This document shows positions 1 through 6,041 of a stretch of DNA of 6,041 nucleotides, one piece after another. The DNA is from Candidatus Didemnitutus sp. GTDB taxonomy: Bacteria > Verrucomicrobiota > Verrucomicrobiia > Opitutales > Opitutaceae. Below the pieces are notes generated by a model, which did no database searches, was not told the origin of the DNA, and was given only the letters and a program-made list of their open reading frames with translations. Location: NCBI GenBank assembly GCA_030682505.1, contig JAUXOH010000180.1:1-6041 (forward strand), given 5' to 3'. Within the stretch, counting starts at the first letter, position 1. Each line of letters begins with the position of its first letter. A program made the position numbers and the translations under genes.

Positions 1-720
1 CACCCCGGTTACATGAAGTTGCTTGCGGGCTTTGATCGGGTGTGGGCGATTTCGGAGGCGAGCCGCCGTGATTTGGTGGAATTCTGGCGGTGGCAGGGAG
101 TGGCCTCGCGTGCGCAGGTCGACGTCGTGGCGCTCGGAGCCGATTTCGATGGCTCGGTGCGAATGACCCAGGGGCGAATCGCGGCGGCGCGGCCGTCGTT
201 GCTGTGCGTCGGGATCATCGAACCCCGCAAGAATCAGCTTTTTCTGCTCGAAGTGGCGGCAGCTCTTTGGCGGGAGGGGTTGGACTTCGATCTGCACATC
301 GTTGGCCGGGTTAATCCCCATTTTGGTGAACCCATGGCACGGCGTTTGCGGCAGGCGGCGAAGCGCGAACCTCGCTTGCACGTTCACGCCGCCGCGACCG
401 ATGCCAAGTTGCGCGAACTCTACTCCGAGGCGACGGCGGTGGTGTTCCCCACCATCGCGGAAGGCTGCGGTCTCCCGTTGCTGGAGGCTTTGTGGCGAGG
501 AGTGCCCTGTGTGTGCAGCGATCTGCCCGTGCTGCGCGAAAACGCGGATGGCGGCGGTTGTCTGCGCGCGCGCGTCAACGATCTGGCTGATTGGACCGAA
601 CAGGTGCGCGGATTGCTAACGAATGAGGCACTGCGATCAACCCTCGGCCAGGCGGCGCGCCAGCGGGCGTTGCCGACTTGGTCCGCGGCGGGTGGCATCT
701 TGAGCGCGGCCATGCGCTAG
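1..720 (+). CDS. GT4-like glycosyltransferase, C-terminal part (5' end outside window)
   Basis: This is the C-terminal 239 residues of a GT-B fold glycosyltransferase. The frame is open from base 1 (His-Pro-Gly-Tyr before the first Met codon at 13) to the TAG at 718-720, so the Met is internal and the gene enters from the left. The first residues align with Met147-Pro-Gly-Tyr150 of the complete paralogue at 1993-3159, so roughly 145 N-terminal residues are missing. Visible family marks are the phosphate-binding Arg-Lys-Asn (codons at 226-234) and the EX7E motif: EGCGLPLLE, with the two Glu codons at 460-462 and 484-486. A Gly-Gly-Gly after the acceptor-side loop is shared with the paralogue. 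Enzymes of this kind transfer a sugar from a nucleotide-sugar donor on the cytoplasmic side; donor and acceptor cannot be read from the sequence. The gene converges on the PLP enzyme gene. Confidence 0.9.
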   Translation, partial: HPGYMKLLAGFDRVWAISEASRRDLVEFWRWQGVASRAQVDVVALGADFDGSVRMTQGRIAAARPSLLCVGIIEPRKNQLFLLEVAAALWREGLDFDLHIVGRVNPHFGEPMARRLRQAAKREPRLHVHAAATDAKLRELYSEATAVVFPTIAEGCGLPLLEALWRGVPCVCSDLPVLRENADGGGCLRARVNDLADWTEQVRGLLTNEALRSTLGQAARQRALPTWSAAGGILSAAMR

Positions 721-732
721 CGGCCGTCCCCC

Positions 733-1929
733 TTAGAGTCGCTTGACCGCGTAAGACATCGCGGCGTGGATTTTCTCCAGATCCTCGTCGCTGTGCAGGG
801 CGGAAACAGCGGTGCGAATCAAGTCCTTGCCCGGCGGGACGGCCGGCGAAATCGACATGACGGTGAAGACATTCTTTTCCAAGAGCGCCTGCCAGAAACG
901 ATAGACCAGTTCTTTCGAGCCGAGCACGATTGGCACGGCGGGCGTTTCGCTTTCCCAAGTGTCGAGACCGAGATCCTTGAGCATTTCGCGGTATCGGCGC
1001 GTGTTGCGCCACAGGCGCTCTAAGTGTTGGGGCTCGCTCTGCATGATGTCGAGGGAGGCCGATGCGGTGGCTGCCATGCTGGGACTGATGGCAGCGCTGA
1101 AAAGCGTCTGCTTCGAGTTGGTGCGAAGGTATTCGATCAGGTCTCGCGATCCCGTGACAAATCCACCGGTGCTCGCGAGTGATTTCGACATCGAACCGCA
1201 CAAGATATCGACTTGCTCGTTGAGCTTGAAATGGTCTGCCGTTCCCCGCCCTTGTCGGCCCAGCACACCGAAACCATGGGCGTCATCGAGCACCGTGAAG
1301 CAGCCAGCTTCCTCTCCCAGTTGGGCAATCTCGGGCAGCCGGCAAATGTGGCCTTCCATCGAGTAGACGCCTTCCACCACCAGCATCTTGGCCGTGCTCA
1401 CGGGGATGGTTTTTAAGACCTGGCGCAGGTCCTCCGGGTTGTTGTGGCTAAAGCGTTCAACGGCCGCCATCGACATCCGGACACCGTCCCAGAGGCAGGA
1501 ATGAATGTTTTTGTCCGCCACGATGAGATCGCCCTTTTGGGCAAAACACGCGACGGCGGAGCAGCAGGAAATATAGCCCGCGACGCTGATATGGCAGGCC
1601 TCGCGACCGAGGAATGCCGCCAGTTTTTCCTCCAAGTTGGTGTGGTAGGCCCGCGAGCCATTCGAAATGCGGGCGCCGGTTGGGCTCGTGCCCCATTCTT
1701 TGACGGCACCGACGCACGCCTCCATCACCTTGGGGTGAAACGACAGGCCCAGATAATCGTTGCTCGAAAGCATGATCATGTCTCGTCCTTGCAACCGCAC
1801 ATGGGTGCCGTGCTGCGCGTCCATCGCATGATAGTACGGCTTGTATTTCAGCCGCATCTTCGTCGCGTAGTCATCCTTCGCGCGCTCGACGATCGCTTTT
1901 TTGTTCTTGGTAAAGAGGGACAGGGGCAT
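733..1929 (-). CDS. Alpha-oxoamine synthase family PLP enzyme (BioF/KBL/serine palmitoyltransferase-like)
   Basis: This is a 398-residue fold-type I PLP enzyme of normal family length. Members condense an amino acid with an acyl-CoA or acyl-ACP, with loss of CO2, to give an aminoketone. Seen in order: SNDYLGL (56-62), the glycine-rich TGARISNGSR (84-93), His143 in the position of the residue that stacks on PLP, DDAHGFG (215-221) with Asp215 and His218 as cofactor contacts, and the Schiff-base Lys249 in GSMSKSLASTGGF. Arg372 in the C-terminal LIRTAVSALH is the likely carboxylate binder. All catalytic positions look intact. The SKSLASTGGF stretch resembles serine palmitoyltransferase-like members more than E. 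coli BioF, but the substrate cannot be assigned. The ATG at 1929 gives the family's usual N-terminus; the Shine-Dalgarno is weak (a GAGA 5-8 bases upstream). It is the last gene of the minus-strand set, 63 bases after the GT4 gene. No biotin or sphingolipid partner is visible. A role in making a lipid or acyl-amino part of a glycoconjugate is inference. Confidence 0.9.
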   Translation of the reverse strand: MPLSLFTKNKKAIVERAKDDYATKMRLKYKPYYHAMDAQHGTHVRLQGRDMIMLSSNDYLGLSFHPKVMEACVGAVKEWGTSPTGARISNGSRAYHTNLEEKLAAFLGREACHISVAGYISCCSAVACFAQKGDLIVADKNIHSCLWDGVRMSMAAVERFSHNNPEDLRQVLKTIPVSTAKMLVVEGVYSMEGHICRLPEIAQLGEEAGCFTVLDDAHGFGVLGRQGRGTADHFKLNEQVDILCGSMSKSLASTGGFVTGSRDLIEYLRTNSKQTLFSAAISPSMAATASASLDIMQSEPQHLERLWRNTRRYREMLKDLGLDTWESETPAVPIVLGSKELVYRFWQALLEKNVFTVMSISPAVPPGKDLIRTAVSALHSDEDLEKIHAAMSYAVKRL

Positions 1930-1992
1930 CGGTTTCTCGGGCGCTCACTACGCGGCCAAAGCATTCAGTTGGCAACCGCAAAGCCCTCCCGG

Positions 1993-3159
1993 TCAGATTC
2001 GTCGCGGCAGCGTCTTCATCCAGAACTGCAAATCACGGACGTAATCGTTCCACGAGCGGAACTTCCGTTCGCTCGCCTGCCGCGCCAGGGCGGCCAGCTC
2101 GGTCGGAGACTGCAGGAAATGGCGCAGCGAGGCGGCTAGAGCTCGGTTATCCAAGGAGGGCAAGAGATGAACCCCACCGCCCTTCGCGGTTTCGCTTAGC
2201 GCGCCGCGATCAGAGCAGAGGCACGGTCGGCCGTGTTGCAGACTTTCCAGCACGGGCAGACCGAATCCCTCATACAGCGACGGGTAGATGGTGAGCGTGC
2301 TGCGGGCATAAGCCTCGTGGAGAAGGTCCTCCGTTACGGTCCCGTGATAGACCAATGCCCGGCCGGCAGCTTGCAATTGGCGAATGTGCTGGAGGACATG
2401 GGCGCCCGTGTCAGCTCGCGGCATCCCGATGAGTTCCAATTCGAAAGCGACACCCTCGCTCCATAGTGAGTCCGCGGCTTCGAGCAGCGCGGTGTGATTC
2501 TTGCGGCCTTCGATGGTGGAAACACACAAGACACGCGGCCGGGCGTGTGTGGTGACCGCGGGGATTGTCGGCACGGGATCAACGCCGAGCGGCAGTGCAA
2601 TCACGGGGGGGGTATCGGTCACCCCCAACCATTGCCAAAAATCCCGCAGGCTCTGCGCCGAGTCCTCTGAAACCGCCGCAATGCCGTCGAAGCGCAACAA
2701 TTCGCGCAAATACCCGGGCATGCGCGCCACTGTGGCTGGGGGTGTCAACTCCGGGAATTTCAGCGCGATGGCGTCATGAAAAAGAGCCACGCGCGGCCCG
2801 CCGACTTGGGCGAAAAGTTCGGGGAGACGAGCGGCGACCTTGCCGGAGAAAAGCTCGGGGCAGATCAACGCCTGGCCGGTCGGCGTGGGAGTTTTTCTTC
2901 CGGCCAAGCGCCGCGCCCGGCCGGCGATCTTTTGGGTGAGAGACCACTTTGCACCCCGCGACTTGCCGCTCCCTTTTCGGTCGCCCAGCGTGGCGAGTTC
3001 TCCGGCGGTGAGCGCGCGCCAAGCGTGCTGATGGGGATCAAAACAAACGGGCAGGACCGGACTGACGCGGGCCAACTCCGCGAAAAGAGAACGACAAACG
3101 CGCTGAATGCCGGTTTGGGCACGCGTGTGGCTGGTGTGGGTCGCGTCGAAAAGAGTCAT
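1993..3159 (-). CDS. GT4-like family glycosyltransferase, TGIQRV type
   Basis: This complete 388-residue GT-B glycosyltransferase opens with a D-T-(x)n-R-x-x-TGIQRV stretch (5-21), typical of GT4-like enzymes from surface polysaccharide clusters. FHDAIALKFPE (127-137) ends the N-terminal domain region, followed by the linker AVSE (161-164). The C-terminal donor domain shows GRKN (218-221), with Arg219 and Lys220 placed to bind donor phosphates, and EX7E in EGFGLPVLE (Glu297 and Glu305). It should act in the cytoplasm or on the inner membrane face with a nucleotide-sugar donor. Residues 61-90 are strongly basic (11 Lys/Arg, no Asp/Glu), which is unusual and could aid membrane contact. The start is fixed by coupling: the upstream stop and this ATG read TGATATG with one base between, and a weak GAAG lies just upstream. 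Sugar specificity is unknown. Confidence 0.93.
   Translation of the reverse strand: MTLFDATHTSHTRAQTGIQRVCRSLFAELARVSPVLPVCFDPHQHAWRALTAGELATLGDRKGSGKSRGAKWSLTQKIAGRARRLAGRKTPTPTGQALICPELFSGKVAARLPELFAQVGGPRVALFHDAIALKFPELTPPATVARMPGYLRELLRFDGIAAVSEDSAQSLRDFWQWLGVTDTPPVIALPLGVDPVPTIPAVTTHARPRVLCVSTIEGRKNHTALLEAADSLWSEGVAFELELIGMPRADTGAHVLQHIRQLQAAGRALVYHGTVTEDLLHEAYARSTLTIYPSLYEGFGLPVLESLQHGRPCLCSDRGALSETAKGGGVHLLPSLDNRALAASLRHFLQSPTELAALARQASERKFRSWNDYVRDLQFWMKTLPRRI
2605..2612 (-). repeat. Run of eight C (minus strand) inside the GT4 gene
   Basis: Eight consecutive G on the plus strand read as C on the coding strand and encode Pro-Pro around residues 183-185 of the GT4 enzyme. The gene is in frame as given. 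Homopolymer runs of this length are slippage-prone, and gain or loss of one base would cut the enzyme before its donor domain. Confidence 0.6.
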
Positions 3160-3160
3160 A

Positions 3161-4651
3161 TCAATCTTCGGGATCTAATCGCCAGAGCGAGCCCGGCGCG
3201 AGCTCGCTGATTTTCCGCCACTTGCCCGGGACACGGTCAGCGAGAGCGCCCTTGAGCTCATACTCCCAAAGCAAGGCATAAATAGGCCGACCCGCCGCGC
3301 GGGCTCCGTCACGCAACTGGGGCCAAGCTTGCTCAATCATATCCCAGCGGAGCAGCACATAGTCCGTGGAGTAAAACAAGGCCCCGGAAGCCTGCATGGT
3401 GACGATCACGGCGTTCGAGGGCACTTCGTGGCGCATCGGTTCGATCAACCGGGCATAGATCATTTCGCCCCGACCGATGCCAACCGCATTGAAATGACGA
3501 CTCCAAGCCCAGCCATTGAGGGCGATCACGAGCGTTCCGAGCATCCAGGCGGTTCGTTGCCAGTTGCCGGAGGGGAGACGTTCGAGCCAGTGGCGTCCGA
3601 CGAGCAGCATCAACACGATGAGCGACGGGAAGGCCGGCAGCACAAAGCGCAGATACCACCACGTTTCGTGCGTGTGAAAATAGAAGGCGTAGAACCCGAG
3701 GAAAACGAAAACACTGGTTGCGTGGACGAGTACAGGCTGATGAGCACGGCGCCAGATCCACGGGAGGCCCAAGACCGCGAGAACGAGCGGCGAGAGGACG
3801 ACGGGAAGCCACTGAGCGTAATGCGCGAGCGTGAGACCGACCCACTCGAACGAAAACAACATCTTCACCTGCCCGTAACCGCTGGCGAACGCCTGACCAT
3901 AGGCGAGGTGATTGAATTGGAAAAGCAGGGCGGCAAAGGGGACTCCCCCGAGGCCGACCAGCAACCACCGCCGCCATGCGCGGCCAAGAACGAGGGCGAT
4001 TGGCAGCATAATGAGCAGGTTGGTCGGACGAACCAGCACGGCGATCCCCAGTGCCGCGCCACAGCCGAGGGCCGACCACCGGCTGGTCCGGAAGGCGCAC
4101 CAGAGGGCCGCCGCGCACCACACCAAGGCGGGCACATCGCTCATGGCCTGCACCAGAAATTGAACGTAAAGGGGCGAAACCGCCAAGGCGAGGGCGCCCA
4201 GAGCGGCCAGGCCAGAACTCAGGCCAGCCTCACGAGCGAGGAGATAGACCAACCCGATGCCGGCTACCGCGTGCAGTACCATGACCAGCAACGGACCGAT
4301 CGACCAACCGAACAGTTTTGCGCTTGCCGCAAAGAAGACCGGCAGGCCGAGTGGGTAGGTCGGCACCAGGGCGGTGCGATCTTTCGTCGGATGAAATCCA
4401 AGCGGGGTGTAGGAATGGAAGGGTACTGTATTCAACGGCAAACCTTCGATGGAACGGGGCGCGACGTGGGTTGCCCCTTGGGAGAGCAATCTTGCCAGAT
4501 TGAAATATCCAGAGGTGTCCGCACCCCCAGGGACGATGCCCGCGTTGTTCCACGCAAACAAAGCATAACCGGCCAGCGCAACGGTCGCCAGCCACGGGGA
4601 TAGATTTCGGCCGGCAAGCAGCGAAAAAAGGGAGCGGACGCGGGCGGGCAT
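3161..4651 (-). CDS. GT-C fold membrane glycosyltransferase (GT39/PMT/ArnT-like)
   Basis: This 496-residue integral membrane protein has about ten or more hydrophobic segments: about 19-38, 97-138, 145-168, 171-187, 192-248, 270-300, 308-326, 333-352 and 365-384. A soluble C-terminal tail of about 110 residues follows. Asp45 in GGADTSGYFNLARLL lies in the first outer loop, where GT-C enzymes carry a catalytic or metal-binding acid. A second acidic position is Asp172 in AMSDVPAL. RFVLPAFP (335-342) matches the R-x-L-P-x-x-P stretch common in GT39-like proteins. Enzymes of this class usually take a sugar from a polyprenyl-phosphate carrier and transfer it at the periplasmic face; the acceptor here is unknown. 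It is the first gene of the minus-strand set and is tightly coupled to the GT4 gene. No clear Shine-Dalgarno precedes the ATG (the sequence before it is GCTAAATA). Remote homology makes the exact GT family uncertain. Confidence 0.85.
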   Translation of the reverse strand: MPARVRSLFSLLAGRNLSPWLATVALAGYALFAWNNAGIVPGGADTSGYFNLARLLSQGATHVAPRSIEGLPLNTVPFHSYTPLGFHPTKDRTALVPTYPLGLPVFFAASAKLFGWSIGPLLVMVLHAVAGIGLVYLLAREAGLSSGLAALGALALAVSPLYVQFLVQAMSDVPALVWCAAALWCAFRTSRWSALGCGAALGIAVLVRPTNLLIMLPIALVLGRAWRRWLLVGLGGVPFAALLFQFNHLAYGQAFASGYGQVKMLFSFEWVGLTLAHYAQWLPVVLSPLVLAVLGLPWIWRRAHQPVLVHATSVFVFLGFYAFYFHTHETWWYLRFVLPAFPSLIVLMLLVGRHWLERLPSGNWQRTAWMLGTLVIALNGWAWSRHFNAVGIGRGEMIYARLIEPMRHEVPSNAVIVTMQASGALFYSTDYVLLRWDMIEQAWPQLRDGARAAGRPIYALLWEYELKGALADRVPGKWRKISELAPGSLWRLDPED

Positions 4652-4654
4652 TAT

Positions 4655-4676
4655 TTAGCGTTGTCGGACAGGCTAA
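4655..4676. repeat. Imperfect dyad next to the start of the GT-C gene
   Basis: TTAGC (4655-4659) and GCTAA (4672-4676) flank an inner TGTC-G-GACA dyad (4662-4670), giving a near-palindrome of 22 bases with slightly unequal spacers (two and one bases). On the minus strand it lies just 3 bases before the ATG of the GT-C gene, so it could act as an operator or as a structure in the 5' leader. Its short arms mean chance is possible. Confidence 0.3.
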
Positions 4677-4679
4677 GCT

Positions 4680-4708
4680 GCCATTGTTTGCAAAAATGGC
4701 TCAAACAA
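4680..4708. repeat. Two overlapping inverted repeats in the divergent spacer
   Basis: TTGTTTG (4684-4690) and CAAACAA (4702-4708) form a perfect 7-base inverted repeat with an 11-base centre. Overlapping it, GCCATTGTT (4680-4688) and AAAAATGGC (4692-4700) form a 9-base inverted repeat with one mismatch and a 3-base centre. The two cannot form hairpins at the same time. They could be a regulator-binding site for the divergent pair, or chance symmetry in an AT-rich stretch. Confidence 0.4.
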
Positions 4709-4753
4709 AAAACCCAAGCTGTGCCGGACTTGTTTTCGACTAAGGCGCCTAGG

Positions 4754-6041
4754 ATGAAGCGACTTTGGGCAGACTTTGAAGGTTGGTCGAGACGCCGGAA
4801 CTGGTCGGCGCCGGTCGTGCTGGCCTATGCGGGACTCGTCCTGTTGTTCGTTGGGACGTTTGCCCAGTTTCACCTTCCCGGGAAGGGATTCACCTATTTG
4901 ATCGCGTTTGGTTCCACCGAGGAAGGTTCCCGGCTCAGCAAGGTCCGCAAACTCGACTACTTTGTCGAAAAGGAGTCGTACGGATACGATGCCCAATACT
5001 ACGTGCAGATTGCGATGGACCCGTCGCTGCAGAATCGCGAGCTGCGCAATGCGGTCGACAGTCTCTCCTATCGCGCCCGGCGCATCCTGCTGTCGGCGAC
5101 GGCCTGGGCGATTGGAGGAGGGCAACCGTCGCGCATCATCGAGGTCTTTGCGGTGCAGAATGCCGTCAGCTGGCTGTTGCTGGCGGGTTTGCTGGTGCAT
5201 TGGTTTCCGCCGCGCGACTGGGAGTATTTCTTGCGCTGGGCGGGCGTGTTGGGGGCAATGGGACTCTGTGTCAGCGTGCGCAACGCGCTGACGGATGGAC
5301 CAAGCCTACTGCTGATCGCATTCGGGGTCTTCCTCCTCGAGAAGGGTCGGCCTTGGCTGGCGAGTGCCGTGCTGGGAATCAGCGGTCTGGCGAAGGAGAC
5401 CAACCTGCTGGGCGCCGCGGCCTTCATTCCGGCCTGGGGTGCAGGGAAACGGCCATGGGTGCTCGCGGTGGTGAAAGCCGCGCTGGTCGCGATCCCGCTC
5501 GCGCTCTGGCTTGGCTATGTCTCGCTCCGGGTGGGGCCGGTGACTGATGCCGGCGTGCGCAATTTCAGCCTGCCTTTCTCCGCCTACTTGAATCGATGGT
5601 CCGAGGTGACCGCGGGATTTTCGAACCTGTCGTTGGCATGGATTGATCCCGTTTGGAGTGTTTTCGTCCTCATCACCCTGACCGTGCAGTTCCTGTTCCT
5701 CGTCCTGCGGCCACGGTGGGATCAGCCATGGTGGCGCATCGGGATCTCCTTTGCTCTCTTGATGGTTTTCTTGGGTGACGCAGTGTGGGAGGGTTACCCC
5801 GGTGCTGCCTCGCGCGTGCTTCTGCCAATGCAATTGGCGTTCAACGTGCTCGTACCCTTCGGGCGGCGCTGGATGCTCGTGCTGCTGCTCGGCAATTTAA
5901 CGTTCCTTGCGTCACCGGCGATCCTGCGGCCGCCGCAGCAGGAGAGTAATGTCGTCACCGGTCCAAGCGAATTGCTCCTGGCAGTCTCGGGTGACGCGAT
6001 GCAGCTTGAAATGCAGCAAGGCTGGTATCAAAGTGAGAGCG
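4754..6041 (+). CDS. Multi-pass membrane protein, probable GT-C-like glycan assembly protein (3' end outside window)
   Basis: The frame is open from the ATG at 4754 to the window end: 429 codons, no stop, so the C-terminus is missing. There is one hydrophobic segment at about 18-38 and then a 70-residue loop containing YGYDAQYYVQIAMDP (76-90) and YRARRILLS (106-114). Further hydrophobic segments lie at about 132-150, 158-176, 182-216, 235-259, 293-318, 327-342 and 350-390. AKETNLL (213-219) and SRVLLPMQLAFN (353-364) recall GT-C type proteins. A large first loop with an acidic YDxQ-Y motif followed by YRxRRI is, from memory, a mark of bacterial membrane proteins annotated in cell-surface glycopolymer formation; I could not check this. 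AAGG at 4742-4745, eight bases before the ATG, supports the start. A GTG at 4721 is possible but has worse support. The last residues (GDAMQLEMQQGWYQSES) look like the start of a periplasmic tail domain. Confidence 0.82.
   Translation, partial: MKRLWADFEGWSRRRNWSAPVVLAYAGLVLLFVGTFAQFHLPGKGFTYLIAFGSTEEGSRLSKVRKLDYFVEKESYGYDAQYYVQIAMDPSLQNRELRNAVDSLSYRARRILLSATAWAIGGGQPSRIIEVFAVQNAVSWLLLAGLLVHWFPPRDWEYFLRWAGVLGAMGLCVSVRNALTDGPSLLLIAFGVFLLEKGRPWLASAVLGISGLAKETNLLGAAAFIPAWGAGKRPWVLAVVKAALVAIPLALWLGYVSLRVGPVTDAGVRNFSLPFSAYLNRWSEVTAGFSNLSLAWIDPVWSVFVLITLTVQFLFLVLRPRWDQPWWRIGISFALLMVFLGDAVWEGYPGAASRVLLPMQLAFNVLVPFGRRWMLVLLLGNLTFLASPAILRPPQQESNVVTGPSELLLAVSGDAMQLEMQQGWYQSES

Larger units (their letters stand above)
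4652..4753. promoter_or_regulatory. Divergent intergenic region with likely promoters for both directions
   Basis: This 102-base spacer lies between two divergently transcribed membrane protein genes, so it should hold promoters for the minus-strand three-gene set and for the plus-strand gene. It is visibly richer in A and T than the flanking genes, especially around 4682-4712. I could not find a convincing -35/-10 pair on either strand, so no promoter is placed. It contains several inverted repeats, described separately. Confidence 0.5.

Noticed and set aside
733..1929. Naming the PLP enzyme bioF or kbl.
   Set aside because: Catalytic residues are shared across the whole family, no biotin or threonine gene is adjacent, and the lysine region differs from E. 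coli BioF, so a symbol would be a guess.
1952..1979. Weak inverted repeat between the GT4 and PLP genes (GCCAA 1955-1959 with TTGGC 1969-1973, plus GCGG/CCGC outside).
   Set aside because: The stem is only five bases, with a nine-base loop and no T run, so it is not supported as a terminator or attenuator.
1444..2139. Open frame of 231 codons on the plus strand spanning the junction of the PLP and GT4 genes.
   Set aside because: It overlaps two well-supported genes antisense, has no recognisable motif, and crosses their intergenic gap.
3329..4603. Open frame of 424 codons on the plus strand opposite the GT-C gene.
   Set aside because: Its product is an unbroken hydrophilic mix rich in Arg, Glu, Gln and Pro with no motif or domain, as expected for the complement of a high-GC membrane gene. 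The opposite strand encodes a coherent membrane protein.
4721..4753. GTG at 4721 as an earlier start for the right-hand membrane gene.
   Set aside because: The frame is open, but no Shine-Dalgarno fits it, whereas AAGG at 4742-4745 is well spaced for the ATG at 4754.
4673..5200. Minus-strand open frame of 175 codons covering the divergent spacer and the start of the membrane gene, and a similar one at 5306-5833.
   Set aside because: The products are low-complexity and Arg/Gln-rich without motifs, and lie opposite a supported gene.
4783..5547. Open frame of 254 codons on the plus strand inside the right-hand membrane gene.
   Set aside because: It is another frame of the same strand. It lacks hydrophobic segments, while the frame from 4754 is longer and has clear membrane segments and motifs.
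1..6041. tRNA, rRNA, CRISPR array, insertion sequence, phage or defence genes.
   Set aside because: I saw no regular spaced repeats, no transposase-like or nuclease-like protein and no RNA gene signature; almost all bases are covered by the five genes.

Overview
The window is a dense, high-GC piece of bacterial chromosome devoted to glycan or glycoconjugate assembly at the cell envelope. It holds five protein genes: two glycosyltransferases with a GT-B (GT4-like) fold, two multi-pass membrane proteins of glycosyltransferase-C (GT-C) type, and one PLP-dependent enzyme of the alpha-oxoamine synthase family. I see no rRNA, tRNA, CRISPR array, insertion sequence or phage gene. Weak Shine-Dalgarno sequences and the style of the proteins would fit a Verrucomicrobiota/Opitutales-like bacterium. 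That is an impression from protein style, not something the sequence proves.

Layout. Bases 1-720 (+) hold the C-terminal part of a GT4 glycosyltransferase whose start lies left of the window. It converges on a minus-strand set of three genes, with only 12 bases between the stop codons. Read in transcription order, the set is: a 496-aa GT-C membrane protein (4651-3161), a 388-aa GT4 glycosyltransferase (3159-1993, one base after the previous stop), and a 398-aa alpha-oxoamine synthase (1929-733, after a 63-base gap). A 102-base, relatively AT-rich divergent spacer with several inverted repeats (4652-4753) separates this set from a second membrane protein on the plus strand. That gene starts at 4754 and is still open at the right edge after 429 codons.

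How the genes may work together. The GT4 enzymes are expected to add sugars from nucleotide-sugar donors on the cytoplasmic side. The GT-C proteins are expected to use polyprenyl-phosphate-linked sugars and act at the outer face of the inner membrane. The alpha-oxoamine synthase condenses an amino acid with an acyl thioester to give an aminoketone. It sits in a sugar-transfer operon with no biotin gene visible, which raises the possibility that it makes an aminoketone lipid or an acyl-amino unit that is glycosylated or used as an anchor. This last step is inference. The two GT4 proteins are recognisable paralogues on opposite strands on either side of the PLP enzyme gene.
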